DNA from: a virus
DNA: 27,353 nt
Reading direction: 5' to 3' (one strand)
IMG/VR virus record: IMGVR_UViG_3300034071_001370
Coordinates: 1-27,353 of that record
Of the stretch, positions 13,890-20,919 are shown one piece after another (the stretch's first letter is position 1; each line of letters begins with the position of its first letter). Below the pieces are notes generated by a model, which was not told the origin of the DNA, did no database searches, and was given only the letters and a program-made list of their open reading frames with translations. Made by a program: the position numbers and the translations under genes.

Positions 13890-14202
13890 GATGATCTTCA
13901 TGAACATCTGCTTCAAGATCTTTATCGTCATCACTTTCAACTTGTGACTCTATGATCTTTACAAATATTTCACCAGCAGTTTGCGTAAAATCTTTATCGG
14001 CTTGATCAAACCCTTCAGGGAATTTAATCATTTCAATTTCCATGGTAACATTTAATCCATCATTCCCATCTTCTTTAAAATCAATTTTACCATATCGATA
14101 AATGATACCAGAAAATTTACCTGATGTAATTTTAATAGGACAAGTTTGTGTACTGTCTACTGATGCTTCGGGAATAAATTTATATTCAACTGCCTTGCCC
14201 AT
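13876..14202 (-). CDS. Small conserved-position protein between uvsX and helicase, unknown function
   Basis: A 108-aa protein starting MGKAVEYKFIPEASVDSTQT. I choose the ATG at 14202 because AAGGA lies 8 nt upstream; the frame stays open to 14277 deep inside uvsX. It looks like a compact beta fold (CPIKITSGKFSGIIYRYGKI, VTMEIEMIKF) followed by a strongly acidic tail (VESDDDKDLEADVHEDH). Its position between recombinase and helicase is where T4 has gene 40, but I see no clear similarity. The acidic C-terminus is reminiscent of replication-associated phage proteins that use acidic tails for protein contacts. Function is unassigned. Confidence 0.8.
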   Translation of the reverse strand: MGKAVEYKFIPEASVDSTQTCPIKITSGKFSGIIYRYGKIDFKEDGNDGLNVTMEIEMIKFPEGFDQADKDFTQTAGEIFVKIIESQVESDDDKDLEADVHEDHLDNA

Positions 14203-15208
14203 ACTTAAATCCTTTTTGAATTTCCACATCCAACTTGTCAAGAATATCTTTTGTAAAATACTTTTCAGGATCTTCATCTATATTTTTCTCAAATGCTTTT
14301 GTGCCATCTGGGAGTTCTACTCGTGTTGAAACCTTCTTGAATATATTATACTCAATTGCAAGGTCTGTCAAACCATAATATCTACTTAATCCAGAAGTAT
14401 AGTTAAGTCGTGTCTGAACATGCATGTTTTCTTTAACAAAACGATTCTTGTAATTGGTGCACTTAATAAAGTTACCAACAATACCTTCATCGGTCTTATC
14501 CTTACTCTTAGATAACATGATGATGTTACTAGCAGCATACTTGATACCTGTACCACCACCAAGATCCTTAGTAGGAACATATGAACCAATAACTTGATAG
14601 GTATGGTTTGTAAGAAGAAGTGGTATCTTTGCCTTACCAAGTTTCAATGTAAGAACACGGAATGTAGCCTTAGTAAGTTGTGCCTTTGTCATATCACGCA
14701 CATCCTTACCATCTGCTGAATCGGTCATTTCTTTGTTTGTCGATAACATTCCCAAAGAATCAAGAACCATAAAGATTGGCTTGCGGTCTTCTTCAGGTGT
14801 TTCAAGTACATCATTGACGATCTTGAGAGCCTGGTTCTTGAACTCTTCGATTGTTGCAACAGGAACAACTGCAATTCTTTTGGAATCGATTCCCCGTTGT
14901 GCAAACATGTCTGAAGTGATTGCTTGCTCTGTGTCAAAGTAGATGACAACACCGTCTTTGTGGTCTTTGAGAAATTGCGTAGCGATTCCAATTGCATAGA
15001 AAGTCTTTCCAGTAGCAGGATCTCCAGCAAGACAAGAGATCTTGTTCGCAGGTAGTCCACCATATATAGATCCTGAAAGCAAAGCATTCAGAACATAAGA
15101 ACCCGTATCAATGAAGCCTGTAACATCTGCCCCATCAATACCATCGGCGACAATGGCTGCATCGGGATTGTTTAATTTACTTAGTAGATTTGTTAGGTAC
15201 TTTGACAT
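14186..15208 (-). CDS. uvsX: UvsX-type RecA recombinase
   Basis: A 340-aa RecA/UvsX family strand-exchange protein for recombination-dependent replication and repair. Walker A is GDPATGKT (62-69). The catalytic glutamate is in YFDTEQ (E94), and Walker B is PIFMVLDSLGML (D150). The L2 region contains LTNHTYQVIGSYVPTKDLGGG, with the GGGTGIKYAA glycine run and the Tyr/Phe-rich DNA-binding loop of phage UvsX. T4 UvsX is 391 aa, so this is a compact version. An AAGAAG-rich ribosome-binding site precedes the ATG at 15208. Both ends overlap its neighbours by a few codons. Confidence 0.92.
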   Translation of the reverse strand: MSKYLTNLLSKLNNPDAAIVADGIDGADVTGFIDTGSYVLNALLSGSIYGGLPANKISCLAGDPATGKTFYAIGIATQFLKDHKDGVVIYFDTEQAITSDMFAQRGIDSKRIAVVPVATIEEFKNQALKIVNDVLETPEEDRKPIFMVLDSLGMLSTNKEMTDSADGKDVRDMTKAQLTKATFRVLTLKLGKAKIPLLLTNHTYQVIGSYVPTKDLGGGTGIKYAASNIIMLSKSKDKTDEGIVGNFIKCTNYKNRFVKENMHVQTRLNYTSGLSRYYGLTDLAIEYNIFKKVSTRVELPDGTKAFEKNIDEDPEKYFTKDILDKLDVEIQKGFKYGQGS

Positions 15209-15545
15209 TTTCTTCTTTCTTCTTTTGTGCTAGCTTATGATTTTCGTTTTCCCAATACTGACACGCTTCAATAGAATCGTTGAGTCTATGATAATGTTCT
15301 TTGAGTAAAGTTTCAATTGCATGAATTCTATTATATAAATCAGTATTACTCTCTATACTGAAATCAGGTCTATTCTTTAATATGTGACCTCTGTATTCAC
15401 AATGAGAACGATACTCATATAGTAACATAGTAAATGGCATCTCTTCAATAGATTCATAAAATTCCTGATATGGAACTTTTAAAATATTATAGTCATATTG
15501 CCACGGAACAAGTTTAGTAACAGTAACTTTAGATTTCTTTGTCAC
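15177..15545 (-). CDS. Small helical protein upstream of uvsX, unknown function
   Basis: About 122 aa from a proposed GTG start at 15545. This start leaves a 17-nt overlap with the upstream gene and has AAGAAG just before it. The frame extends to an ATG at 15608, which would add a basic 21-residue extension and an 80-nt overlap, so the start is uncertain. The protein contains WQYDYNILKVPYQEFYESIE, then long helices ending in a Lys-rich tail (HKLAQKKKEENVKVP). It is not recognised. Size, helicity and position next to uvsX make a recombination mediator (UvsY-like role) worth testing, but I see no UvsY sequence signature. Confidence 0.65.
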   Translation of the reverse strand: MTKKSKVTVTKLVPWQYDYNILKVPYQEFYESIEEMPFTMLLYEYRSHCEYRGHILKNRPDFSIESNTDLYNRIHAIETLLKEHYHRLNDSIEACQYWENENHKLAQKKKEENVKVPNKSTK

Positions 15546-15831
15546 TTTGCTTCTTACCTTTCTTATAATTTTTAGTTGTAATGATAATACGCGCATAGTT
15601 TTCTTCAACTATGGTGTCATCAATAGTAATTGATTCTACAATTACGTCATCTACGTCATTGACAATATCAAGTAGTCTAGTACCAACCATAATACATGGA
15701 CCACCTTCAAAATCAAATAAACCGTCACCGCCCCTAGAAAATAAGGTGTGACCTTCGAGACTATAGTTTCCGTCTTTACGTTTTGTGAGGATTCGTTCAT
15801 CCCCATATCTAGATTTAAAGGTCTTTACCAT
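15529..15831 (-). CDS. Small protein downstream of DNA polymerase, unknown function
   Basis: A 100-aa protein, not recognised. It begins MVKTFKSRYGDERILTKRKD and is predicted to be mostly beta (GHTLFSRGGDGLFDFEGGPC, VDDVIVESITIDDTIVEENY), with a basic C-terminal tail. It has its own sigma70-type promoter overlapping the 3' end of the polymerase gene, with a 24-nt leader and no strong Shine-Dalgarno sequence. It heads the segment leading to uvsX, so an early role in DNA metabolism is likely but not shown. Confidence 0.7.
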   Translation of the reverse strand: MVKTFKSRYGDERILTKRKDGNYSLEGHTLFSRGGDGLFDFEGGPCIMVGTRLLDIVNDVDDVIVESITIDDTIVEENYARIIITTKNYKKGKKQSDKEI

Positions 15832-15855
15832 TTCTTAATATTCTTTCAGTTTAGT

Positions 15856-15883
15856 ATTATACATCAGTAGAAGAACGAGTCAA
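15856..15883 (-). promoter_or_regulatory. Sigma70 promoter inside 3' end of polymerase gene
   Basis: TTGACT (15883-15878), a 16-nt spacer and TATAAT (15861-15856) on the minus strand. The -35 box lies in Leu-Asp-Ser codons at the end of the polymerase gene. It should drive the 100-aa gene and uvsX. Unlike the other three early promoters it leaves a 24-nt leader. Confidence 0.8.
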
Positions 15884-18371
15884 GTGTTACCTTGTCACTT
15901 ATTGACCATTTGATTGCTTGCAAAATATTATCAAGCGGTTCATTAAAAGTTTTTTCAAATTGTTTCTTACGATCCACAAATTTATCTAGTTGAAATTGTG
16001 CAGGTGCTTTATTGATAAATCCAAGAACTGCATCTCGACCACCCATACCATAAGGGTTTGGAACTTTTACAAACACAAATCGAATCTTATCATTTTCTTT
16101 GATTGGTGCAACTTCTTTATCAAGTTTCAACTTCTTCAAATATGCATTGTGCAACAGTGCTGCCTTAGTAGCAATAGGTGTTCCACTCTTGTATATATCA
16201 GAGACATCTGTGTACTTAGAGATACCCTTAACACCCCGAGGAGATGCGATAACATCTATAGGTAGTTCCATAAATTCATCATAAAATGTATTCACATACT
16301 TACGCAACTCCTCGGGGGTCTTGGTCATGATGATCATGATGCAGTCTTTGAGTTTACTACGAACAATACCTGGAGTACTGCTTCGTGCTGTTTCAAGACC
16401 CATGATCTTTAACTTTGGTTCACTGAAGCGAACACCTTCAAGATCTGTCATCAGTAATGCATATCGCTTCTTGGCAATAAACATTCCGCTTGATGCAATT
16501 GCTTCACGCTTGAATGAAATCTTATTAGTAAGGCAATTGAGTTTGGTGGTCAACTCTTTCATTGTCCCAGTCAATTCTTTTTGAATATTCTTTTCACAGA
16601 TATTATCGATAAAGGTTGTGATGTCACCGATATCACTCTTGCTAGAAACTTTAGTAATAATATCTTCGAGATTCAGGTACACAGAATCTGTATCAACGGC
16701 AATGACATAATCCTTTGGCTCTTCATTCTTCATGACTCTATTGATATAGGCATTCATCTGATCTTCTGCAGATCGAATGATAACCTGACCAGTAACGGTA
16801 ACTGCAGTTGCGAGTTCCGGAGAAGAGTATGTGAATGCAGGATTACCAAGACAGCCATATAGACTGTTTGCTAGAATCTTCTTTACTGACTGACGAATCT
16901 TAAGAGCCGCAATGAATGGAATAAGTTTCTTGTCCTTAGAGACTTCATATTCTTTCTCCAACTTGATCATCTTCTTCTTGGCTTCTTGTCGTTGATTAAA
17001 AGTAATCTCAATCAGAATAGGAATAAATCCCTTGACGCTATTTGAGAATACTGATCCATTACACGCCAAGCATGCATCTTTACTGATCGCATCAGTAATC
17101 ATGTCTGGAATCTCTTTACGCTTACTACGCAAAAAGTCATCTGCATTCAACGATGAATTCTTGACAATACATGTCTCAGGAGAAATGTTCCAACCAATGA
17201 TAATAGATGGATATAGAGATGTTGCATCAAAACTCACAACATTTTTATACAGACCAGGAATTACATCCTTAACATAGGCACCAATGAACTGATCGTCCTT
17301 GGCATACTTTGTCTTTAATGGTGGAACAATGTTTTGCTTGGCAAGATAGTCACAACAAATGGTTTCCCAAATACGTGTGGCGAAGAAGACGGTATCAAAG
17401 GTGATCTTGGCTTCATATGCAATCGAAACTGCAAGATCAATTAACTTTAATTTATCCTCAAGTCGCTCAACCAAGACCACGTCTTGGACATTGTACTCAG
17501 CAAACTTTTGAAAGTTTTGCGTATAAAACTCACGCAACGACCCATACTCGGTATAATCCAGTTTTTGTTCATCTAGTTCTACCTTTGCTATATTATTTAG
17601 AGCGTAACTTTCCTGGTTAGTTCCAGAAAATTTCTTGTATAAATCCATGTAATCCAGAATGGTGTATCCTGGAAACTCATATAGGGTATAGTCCTTACCA
17701 CCAATATTAGTAATACGCATCTTCATGAAGCCAAATGGCATCCATGCTTGGATCTCCTTTTCTTCAAAGAAGAGTTTAGCACGACCAATGATATAGGGCA
17801 TATCAAAGAGTTTGATGTTCCAGCCAGTCAGAATGTCTGCATCACATTGACGAAGAATGTCAAAGATCTTCTTGATCAACTCTTTCTCAGATGCAACAAG
17901 AACAACTCGACAATCCGGAAGGTTAAGGGGTTTCATGGTGATAACATAATTGACACCAGAGATACGAATCGTCACCAAGTTGATGCGTTCATTAGGCGCA
18001 TCAAGATTGGGAAACCCCCCTTCCGTCTCACATTCAAGGTCCAAGTAGGCTACTTTGATCTTGGAAAGATCGTATTCCACCTCAGACGGATAAGTCTCCA
18101 TGATATATTGAGTGATGAAATCAGTGTTTCCATAAATTGGGCAATCTTCTAGTTCTCTGTATTGATCAAGAAATTCACGAGCCTCATACAAATTCTCAAA
18201 CTTAATACGACCAACATTTACCCCGGTTAGAGTCTTATACTTAGTGGGAGTATCAGTACGCATATACAACGATGGCTTATAGGTAACGGTATCCGTAAAA
18301 CGAACACCGTTGTTATAGCCACGAACAAGAACCTTGTTCCCCTTGAGTGCACATGCTGTATAAAATTTCAT
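15864..18371 (-). CDS. Family B DNA polymerase (gp43-like)
   Basis: The 835-aa replicative polymerase with proofreading exonuclease. Exonuclease motifs are Exo I YLDLECETEGG (D111, E113), Exo II TGWNIKLFDMPY (D190) and Exo III EYNVQDVVLVERL (D297). Polymerase motifs are A VSFDATSLYPSI (D382), B KKILANSLYGCLGN (about 497-510) and C VIAVDTDSVYLN (D560, D562). The C-terminus (DNILQAIKWSISDKVTLDSFFY) ends in a hydrophobic Phe-Phe-Tyr, suggesting sliding-clamp binding as in T4 gp43. T4 gp43 is 898 aa. It overlaps the upstream 104-aa gene by one base (TAATG) and carries the next promoter in its 3' end. Confidence 0.95.
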   Translation of the reverse strand: MKFYTACALKGNKVLVRGYNNGVRFTDTVTYKPSLYMRTDTPTKYKTLTGVNVGRIKFENLYEAREFLDQYRELEDCPIYGNTDFITQYIMETYPSEVEYDLSKIKVAYLDLECETEGGFPNLDAPNERINLVTIRISGVNYVITMKPLNLPDCRVVLVASEKELIKKIFDILRQCDADILTGWNIKLFDMPYIIGRAKLFFEEKEIQAWMPFGFMKMRITNIGGKDYTLYEFPGYTILDYMDLYKKFSGTNQESYALNNIAKVELDEQKLDYTEYGSLREFYTQNFQKFAEYNVQDVVLVERLEDKLKLIDLAVSIAYEAKITFDTVFFATRIWETICCDYLAKQNIVPPLKTKYAKDDQFIGAYVKDVIPGLYKNVVSFDATSLYPSIIIGWNISPETCIVKNSSLNADDFLRSKRKEIPDMITDAISKDACLACNGSVFSNSVKGFIPILIEITFNQRQEAKKKMIKLEKEYEVSKDKKLIPFIAALKIRQSVKKILANSLYGCLGNPAFTYSSPELATAVTVTGQVIIRSAEDQMNAYINRVMKNEEPKDYVIAVDTDSVYLNLEDIITKVSSKSDIGDITTFIDNICEKNIQKELTGTMKELTTKLNCLTNKISFKREAIASSGMFIAKKRYALLMTDLEGVRFSEPKLKIMGLETARSSTPGIVRSKLKDCIMIIMTKTPEELRKYVNTFYDEFMELPIDVIASPRGVKGISKYTDVSDIYKSGTPIATKAALLHNAYLKKLKLDKEVAPIKENDKIRFVFVKVPNPYGMGGRDAVLGFINKAPAQFQLDKFVDRKKQFEKTFNEPLDNILQAIKWSISDKVTLDSFFY

Positions 18372-18685
18372 TATTTTGTTTCTTTGTCTTCCAACAGTCC
18401 TTGAAGTAGAATCATATAATTAATCACATCAAGAATACTGTCTTGAACAGTCTCATTTCCCACTTTTAATTCACCCTTCTTAAGAAAGGTGGAAATACGT
18501 GAGATTTTATCGACTACTCGCAACATTAACCCTTCTTCGGCACTTGCAAAGCCAAGAATCTCTCCTCTCTTAAAATTAGCAAACGGATCTGTTCCGGATG
18601 CATAATCTGCGGACTTGTGACGCATTATTACTAATGCTCGGCGGCAAACGTCTTCGTGTAGTTGAAATAGTTCATCTCTAGTCAT
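18371..18685 (-). CDS. Nucleotide modification-associated (DUF1599/MazG-like) protein
   Basis: A 104-aa all-helical protein. The N-terminal segment CRRALVIMRHKSADYASGTDPFANFKRGEILG has the K-x-x-D-Y-x(2,4)-D-P-F-x-N-F pattern of the Nmad1/DUF1599 family and its MazG-like relatives. These are found with phage nucleotide metabolism and are thought to act on nucleotides. A second helix pair (RVVDKISRISTFLK, VQDSILDVINYMILL) supplies the DxxNY element typical of such folds. The exact substrate is unknown. It is the first gene of the leftward replication block and is predicted to have a leaderless mRNA from the promoter at 18692-18719. Confidence 0.65.
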   Translation of the reverse strand: MTRDELFQLHEDVCRRALVIMRHKSADYASGTDPFANFKRGEILGFASAEEGLMLRVVDKISRISTFLKKGELKVGNETVQDSILDVINYMILLQGLLEDKETK

Positions 18686-18691
18686 GGCAGT

Positions 18692-18719
18692 AGTATATAT
18701 CCGATTATGGGGATGTCAA
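18692..18719 (-). promoter_or_regulatory. Sigma70 promoter of the replication block, predicted leaderless
   Basis: TTGACA (18719-18714), a 16-nt spacer and TATACT (18697-18692) on the minus strand. Exactly 6 nt lie between the -10 box and the ATG at 18685, with no Shine-Dalgarno sequence. It is the main candidate for early transcription of the polymerase region. Confidence 0.8.
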
Positions 18720-18722
18720 GAA

Positions 18723-18730
18723 TATAAATA
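18723..18730 (+). promoter_or_regulatory. T4-type late promoter TATAAATA, rightward
   Basis: An exact TATAAATA on the plus strand, 27 nt before the ATG at 18758, back to back with the leftward early promoter. A GGAG ribosome-binding site (18745-18748) lies 9 nt before the ATG. Confidence 0.75.
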
Positions 18731-18757
18731 TTAATGCGCCCAATGGAGTTCTAATAT

Positions 18758-19363
18758 ATGCTGTTATCCGCAATAGATTATGTTAAATTTATAGAAATTA
18801 TTTCACTAATAGTTGTAGGTAGTCTTGGGGTAATATATGGAATTATTAAATTTGTAAAGTCTAGAATAAAAACAGATAATTTTATTGAAATCCATACAGA
18901 AATTCATGAATTATTAACAGAACTTAGAGTTACCACTAAATGTATGAGAGCAAGTATCCTGCAGTTTCACAATGGGGATTACTTTATGGATGGAATTTCC
19001 ATGCGTAAATTTTCTGTAACACATGAATCGGCTCATAGAGGATATAATTCACAGGTAATAAAATTAAAAGCAAGCTTGTGTTCTATGTTTATCCCCTTAT
19101 TAGTTCATGTTTTAGATAATAAAAGTTTGATTTATCCCCTTCGATCATTACCTGAAAGTTACACAAAAGGTTTCTTTGAAGATGAAAATGTTTCAAATTA
19201 TGCCTGTCTTCCATTAAAAAATAAAGGTATTAATATTGGATTTATTTTACTTCAGTGGCATGAGGACTTTGAGCCACAAATAGAAGAAGAAGAAATTTTA
19301 ATGAAACATTTTAAGGCTATCAAAGAGTCGATTGAGATTCAACTTTCACATCAAAAGAACTGA
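18758..19363 (+). CDS. Membrane-anchored GAF-like protein
   Basis: A 201-aa protein with one N-terminal transmembrane helix (about 11-32, IEIISLIVVGSLGVIYGIIKF) followed by a basic stop-transfer and a soluble domain. The domain (LRVTTKCMRASILQFHNGDYFMDGISM... through VSNYACLPLKNKGINIGFILLQWHED) has the strand-helix pattern and the RxSILQFHNG start seen in GAF-like domains of marine phages. Topology suggests a cytoplasmic domain tethered to the inner membrane. The ligand is unknown. It is the first gene behind the late promoter at 18723-18730, and the two downstream genes are also membrane proteins. The GAF assignment rests on pattern recognition and is moderate. Confidence 0.6.
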   Translation: MLLSAIDYVKFIEIISLIVVGSLGVIYGIIKFVKSRIKTDNFIEIHTEIHELLTELRVTTKCMRASILQFHNGDYFMDGISMRKFSVTHESAHRGYNSQVIKLKASLCSMFIPLLVHVLDNKSLIYPLRSLPESYTKGFFEDENVSNYACLPLKNKGINIGFILLQWHEDFEPQIEEEEILMKHFKAIKESIEIQLSHQKN

Positions 19364-19371
19364 GGTATATT

Positions 19372-19803
19372 ATGTCTGAACAACTCATATCATTAATTGG
19401 TGGAACTGCTACTGGGTTTCTTTTCAAGTACTGGGCTCAACGTGCTCAGGATCAAAAAGAAATGTTTGAGCAAATGCTCAAGGCGAATACTCAAACTACT
19501 GAAAATCAAGATAAGGCTGTCCAACGCGTACCAATTGATGTTGGTAAGAACGTTCGCCGCCTTATTGTACTTTCCTGCCTCTTTGCAGTTGTGGCTGCTC
19601 CATTCGTCTTACCGTTCTTTGGGATTCCTACATTTGTAGAAATTTCACAGAAACAACCGGATGCTATCTTTGGATTCATTCCAGCGACAACTCGTAAATA
19701 CTTTATTGAAATTCCAGGATATTTCTTGGCTGAAGAAAATCGTCAAGTTTTACTTGCCGTGGTTGGATTTTACTTCGGTTCCGCAGCAGGGAGCAACAAA
19801 TGA
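19372..19803 (+). CDS. Holin-like membrane protein
   Basis: A 143-aa protein. The N-terminus (LISLIGGTATGFLFKYWAQR) is amphipathic or membrane-associated, followed by a charged helix. A clear transmembrane segment lies at about 63-86 (LIVLSCLFAVVAAPFVLPFF), and a second hydrophobic segment at 125-140 ends in VGFYFGSAAGSNK. That end resembles the terminal span of 3-TM phage and gene-transfer-agent holins. The TGAGG overlapping the previous stop is its ribosome-binding site, and it is coupled to the next gene by ATGA. A lysis role is inferred from topology and late expression. No endolysin is visible nearby, so another membrane role remains possible. Confidence 0.5.
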   Translation: MSEQLISLIGGTATGFLFKYWAQRAQDQKEMFEQMLKANTQTTENQDKAVQRVPIDVGKNVRRLIVLSCLFAVVAAPFVLPFFGIPTFVEISQKQPDAIFGFIPATTRKYFIEIPGYFLAEENRQVLLAVVGFYFGSAAGSNK

Positions 19804-20069
19804 AATATTTACTTCCAATTATTCTCTTTCTCGCCTCATGCACAAGTCCTGAATTTGTCACATTAAAGACAAAGACTGGTGAACATATTCACACAGTCTC
19901 TGAAAATTCTTTTTTCAATACTCCAGACAAGGCATCTGAATGGGCATTCTGGTATTTCCCAGTTGTCGTATTCGTAGTCTGGTTAGTCTGGAAAGAATTT
20001 AAGTCAATTAAATTTTCTAAAAAGAAATCAACTGACTCCAGTACTACCGAACCCACCGATACGGTCTGA
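19800..20069 (+). CDS. Small lipoprotein with second membrane span (possible spanin)
   Basis: An 89-aa protein. The N-terminal signal (MKYLLPIILFLASC) has a lipobox L-A-S-C with the lipidated cysteine at position 14. A short periplasmic stretch (15-48) is followed by a strong transmembrane segment (about 49-64, FWYFPVVVFVVWLVW) and a Lys-rich then Ser/Thr-rich tail. Lipoprotein signal plus C-terminal membrane span is the topology of unimolecular spanins such as T1 gp11, which fuse inner and outer membranes in lysis, but the periplasmic part here is only about 35 residues. It overlaps the holin-like gene by ATGA, and the last 42 nt overlap the dUTPase gene on the opposite strand. Confidence 0.6.
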   Translation: MKYLLPIILFLASCTSPEFVTLKTKTGEHIHTVSENSFFNTPDKASEWAFWYFPVVVFVVWLVWKEFKSIKFSKKKSTDSSTTEPTDTV

Positions 20070-20543
20070 TTTCAGACTCGGTTCTGTATAAATTTCCATG
20101 AGCCTTGGTTGTTCGTACTTCACTAGTTCACCCTGTGCAATTCTGTCTCTATCATAGATTCTAACAGGATCTGTGCTAGTATTGATCATGATAAGTTTGG
20201 TCTCGTAGGTGTAATCTTCGTCTACCACACCTTCGCAGTTTGCAAGCGTAAGACCGTATTTAAGAGCCATTCCAGATCTAGGGTGTATTCGGACAGAATA
20301 TCCTTGGGGCACGTTAAAAGTCAAGCCTGTGCGAACTAAAGCCCTTTCTGAAGGCATTAGAGTAATGTATTGACCCTTTTCTCCATCATGATCTGGAAGA
20401 AACAAATTTTCTTTTTTTCCATCATAAATTTTTACTTTTTCATTTGGTGGAATGTATGCGGCAAGGTCAAAACACGCAGCCATTCTGGTCTGAAAGTTTG
20501 GATCTGGAATATTTGGAGAAACTTTGAAATAGTCTAGGAACAT
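20028..20543 (-). CDS. dut: dUTPase (deoxyuridine triphosphatase)
   Basis: A 171-aa trimeric-type dUTPase converting dUTP to dUMP and pyrophosphate; the dUMP feeds ThyX. All five family motifs are visible: 1 AACFDLAAY (23-30), 2 HPRSGMALKYGL (87-98), 3 NCEGVVDEDY (102-111, with D108), 4 DRIAQGEL (133-140) and 5 RIGGFGSTG (161-169). Motif 5 is next to the C-terminus as expected. The start at 20543 lacks a Shine-Dalgarno sequence and lies 6 nt after a TATAAT box, so a leaderless mRNA is predicted. The gene is convergent with, and overlaps, the plus-strand lipoprotein gene by 42 nt. Confidence 0.93.
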   Translation of the reverse strand: MFLDYFKVSPNIPDPNFQTRMAACFDLAAYIPPNEKVKIYDGKKENLFLPDHDGEKGQYITLMPSERALVRTGLTFNVPQGYSVRIHPRSGMALKYGLTLANCEGVVDEDYTYETKLIMINTSTDPVRIYDRDRIAQGELVKYEQPRLMEIYTEPSLKSDRIGGFGSTGVS

Positions 20544-20549
20544 ATTAGT

Positions 20550-20577
20550 ATTATACCACAGAATTACAACAAATCAA
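20550..20577 (-). promoter_or_regulatory. Sigma70 promoter of dUTPase, predicted leaderless
   Basis: TTGATT (20577-20572), a 16-nt spacer and TATAAT (20555-20550) on the minus strand, again 6 nt before the ATG at 20543. The -35 box overlaps the TGA stop of the gene at 20574-20891. It separates dUTPase from the late fibre locus upstream. Confidence 0.75.
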
Positions 20578-20891
20578 ACATCAATTGCTCCAGTAAATTC
20601 ACCAGAATTTGCTTTGATCCATTCATAGGCAATTTTATATGGATTGTTTGATGTATTGTTCTTTCCATCTGTTCCACACATTACTGTCCATGTTTCCGGA
20701 TTTTCAACGATAAAGACTTTACGAGTCGTTGGTTGATAATTTTCATCACGAATTTGATAATTTACATATCCATCAATAGTAAGAATTATTTTAACTGGTT
20801 CGGTATACGAATATTCATTTTTTACATTTCTTAGTTTCCAGTATTCCGTGGTTACACCTGATTCTGATGTTATTGATTTTTGCAATGCCAT
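20574..20891 (-). CDS. Small phage protein, unknown function
   Basis: A 105-aa protein, not recognised. It begins MALQKSITSESGVTTEYWKL and looks beta-rich in its first two thirds (VKIILTIDGYVNYQIRDENY, KVFIVENPETWTVMCG), with a helical end (PYKIAYEWIKANSGEF). No signal or membrane segment is visible. An AAAGGAAA ribosome-binding site precedes the ATG. The N-terminus resembles those of small tail-associated proteins found next to fibre genes in other tailed phages. A tail or fibre-associated role is plausible but unproven. Confidence 0.7.
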   Translation of the reverse strand: MALQKSITSESGVTTEYWKLRNVKNEYSYTEPVKIILTIDGYVNYQIRDENYQPTTRKVFIVENPETWTVMCGTDGKNNTSNNPYKIAYEWIKANSGEFTGAIDV

Positions 20892-20911
20892 TTAATTTCC
20901 TTTGAGTAATA

Positions 20912-20919
20912 TATTTAAT
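20912..20919 (-). promoter_or_regulatory. Possible late-promoter-like ATTAAATA
   Basis: ATTAAATA on the minus strand (6 of 8 matches to TATAAATA), 20 nt before the ATG at 20891, containing the TAA stop of the methyltransferase gene. Weak on its own; listed because the same arrangement recurs elsewhere in the window. Confidence 0.25.

Noticed and set aside
14340-14355. A TATAAT box on the minus strand inside uvsX
   Set aside because: No convincing -35 at a suitable distance, and no gene start nearby that needs it.
14725-15087. A 120-codon minus-strand ORF in another frame of uvsX
   Set aside because: The uvsX frame carries Walker A and B here; the alternative frame has no recognisable feature.
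15324-15335. A TATAAATC-like late promoter on the plus strand
   Set aside because: Internal and antisense to a coding gene, with no downstream plus-strand gene; expected by chance in AT-rich DNA.
15177-15545. Naming this gene uvsY
   Set aside because: Only position and helicity suggest it; no UvsY sequence signature is visible.
17748-18152. A 134-codon plus-strand ORF
   Set aside because: Lies wholly antisense to the exonuclease domain of the DNA polymerase, which has all motifs intact.
20064-20077. A GTCTG-ATTT-CAGAC hairpin at the convergent gene end
   Set aside because: Only a 5-bp stem with no T-tract on either strand; too weak to call a terminator.
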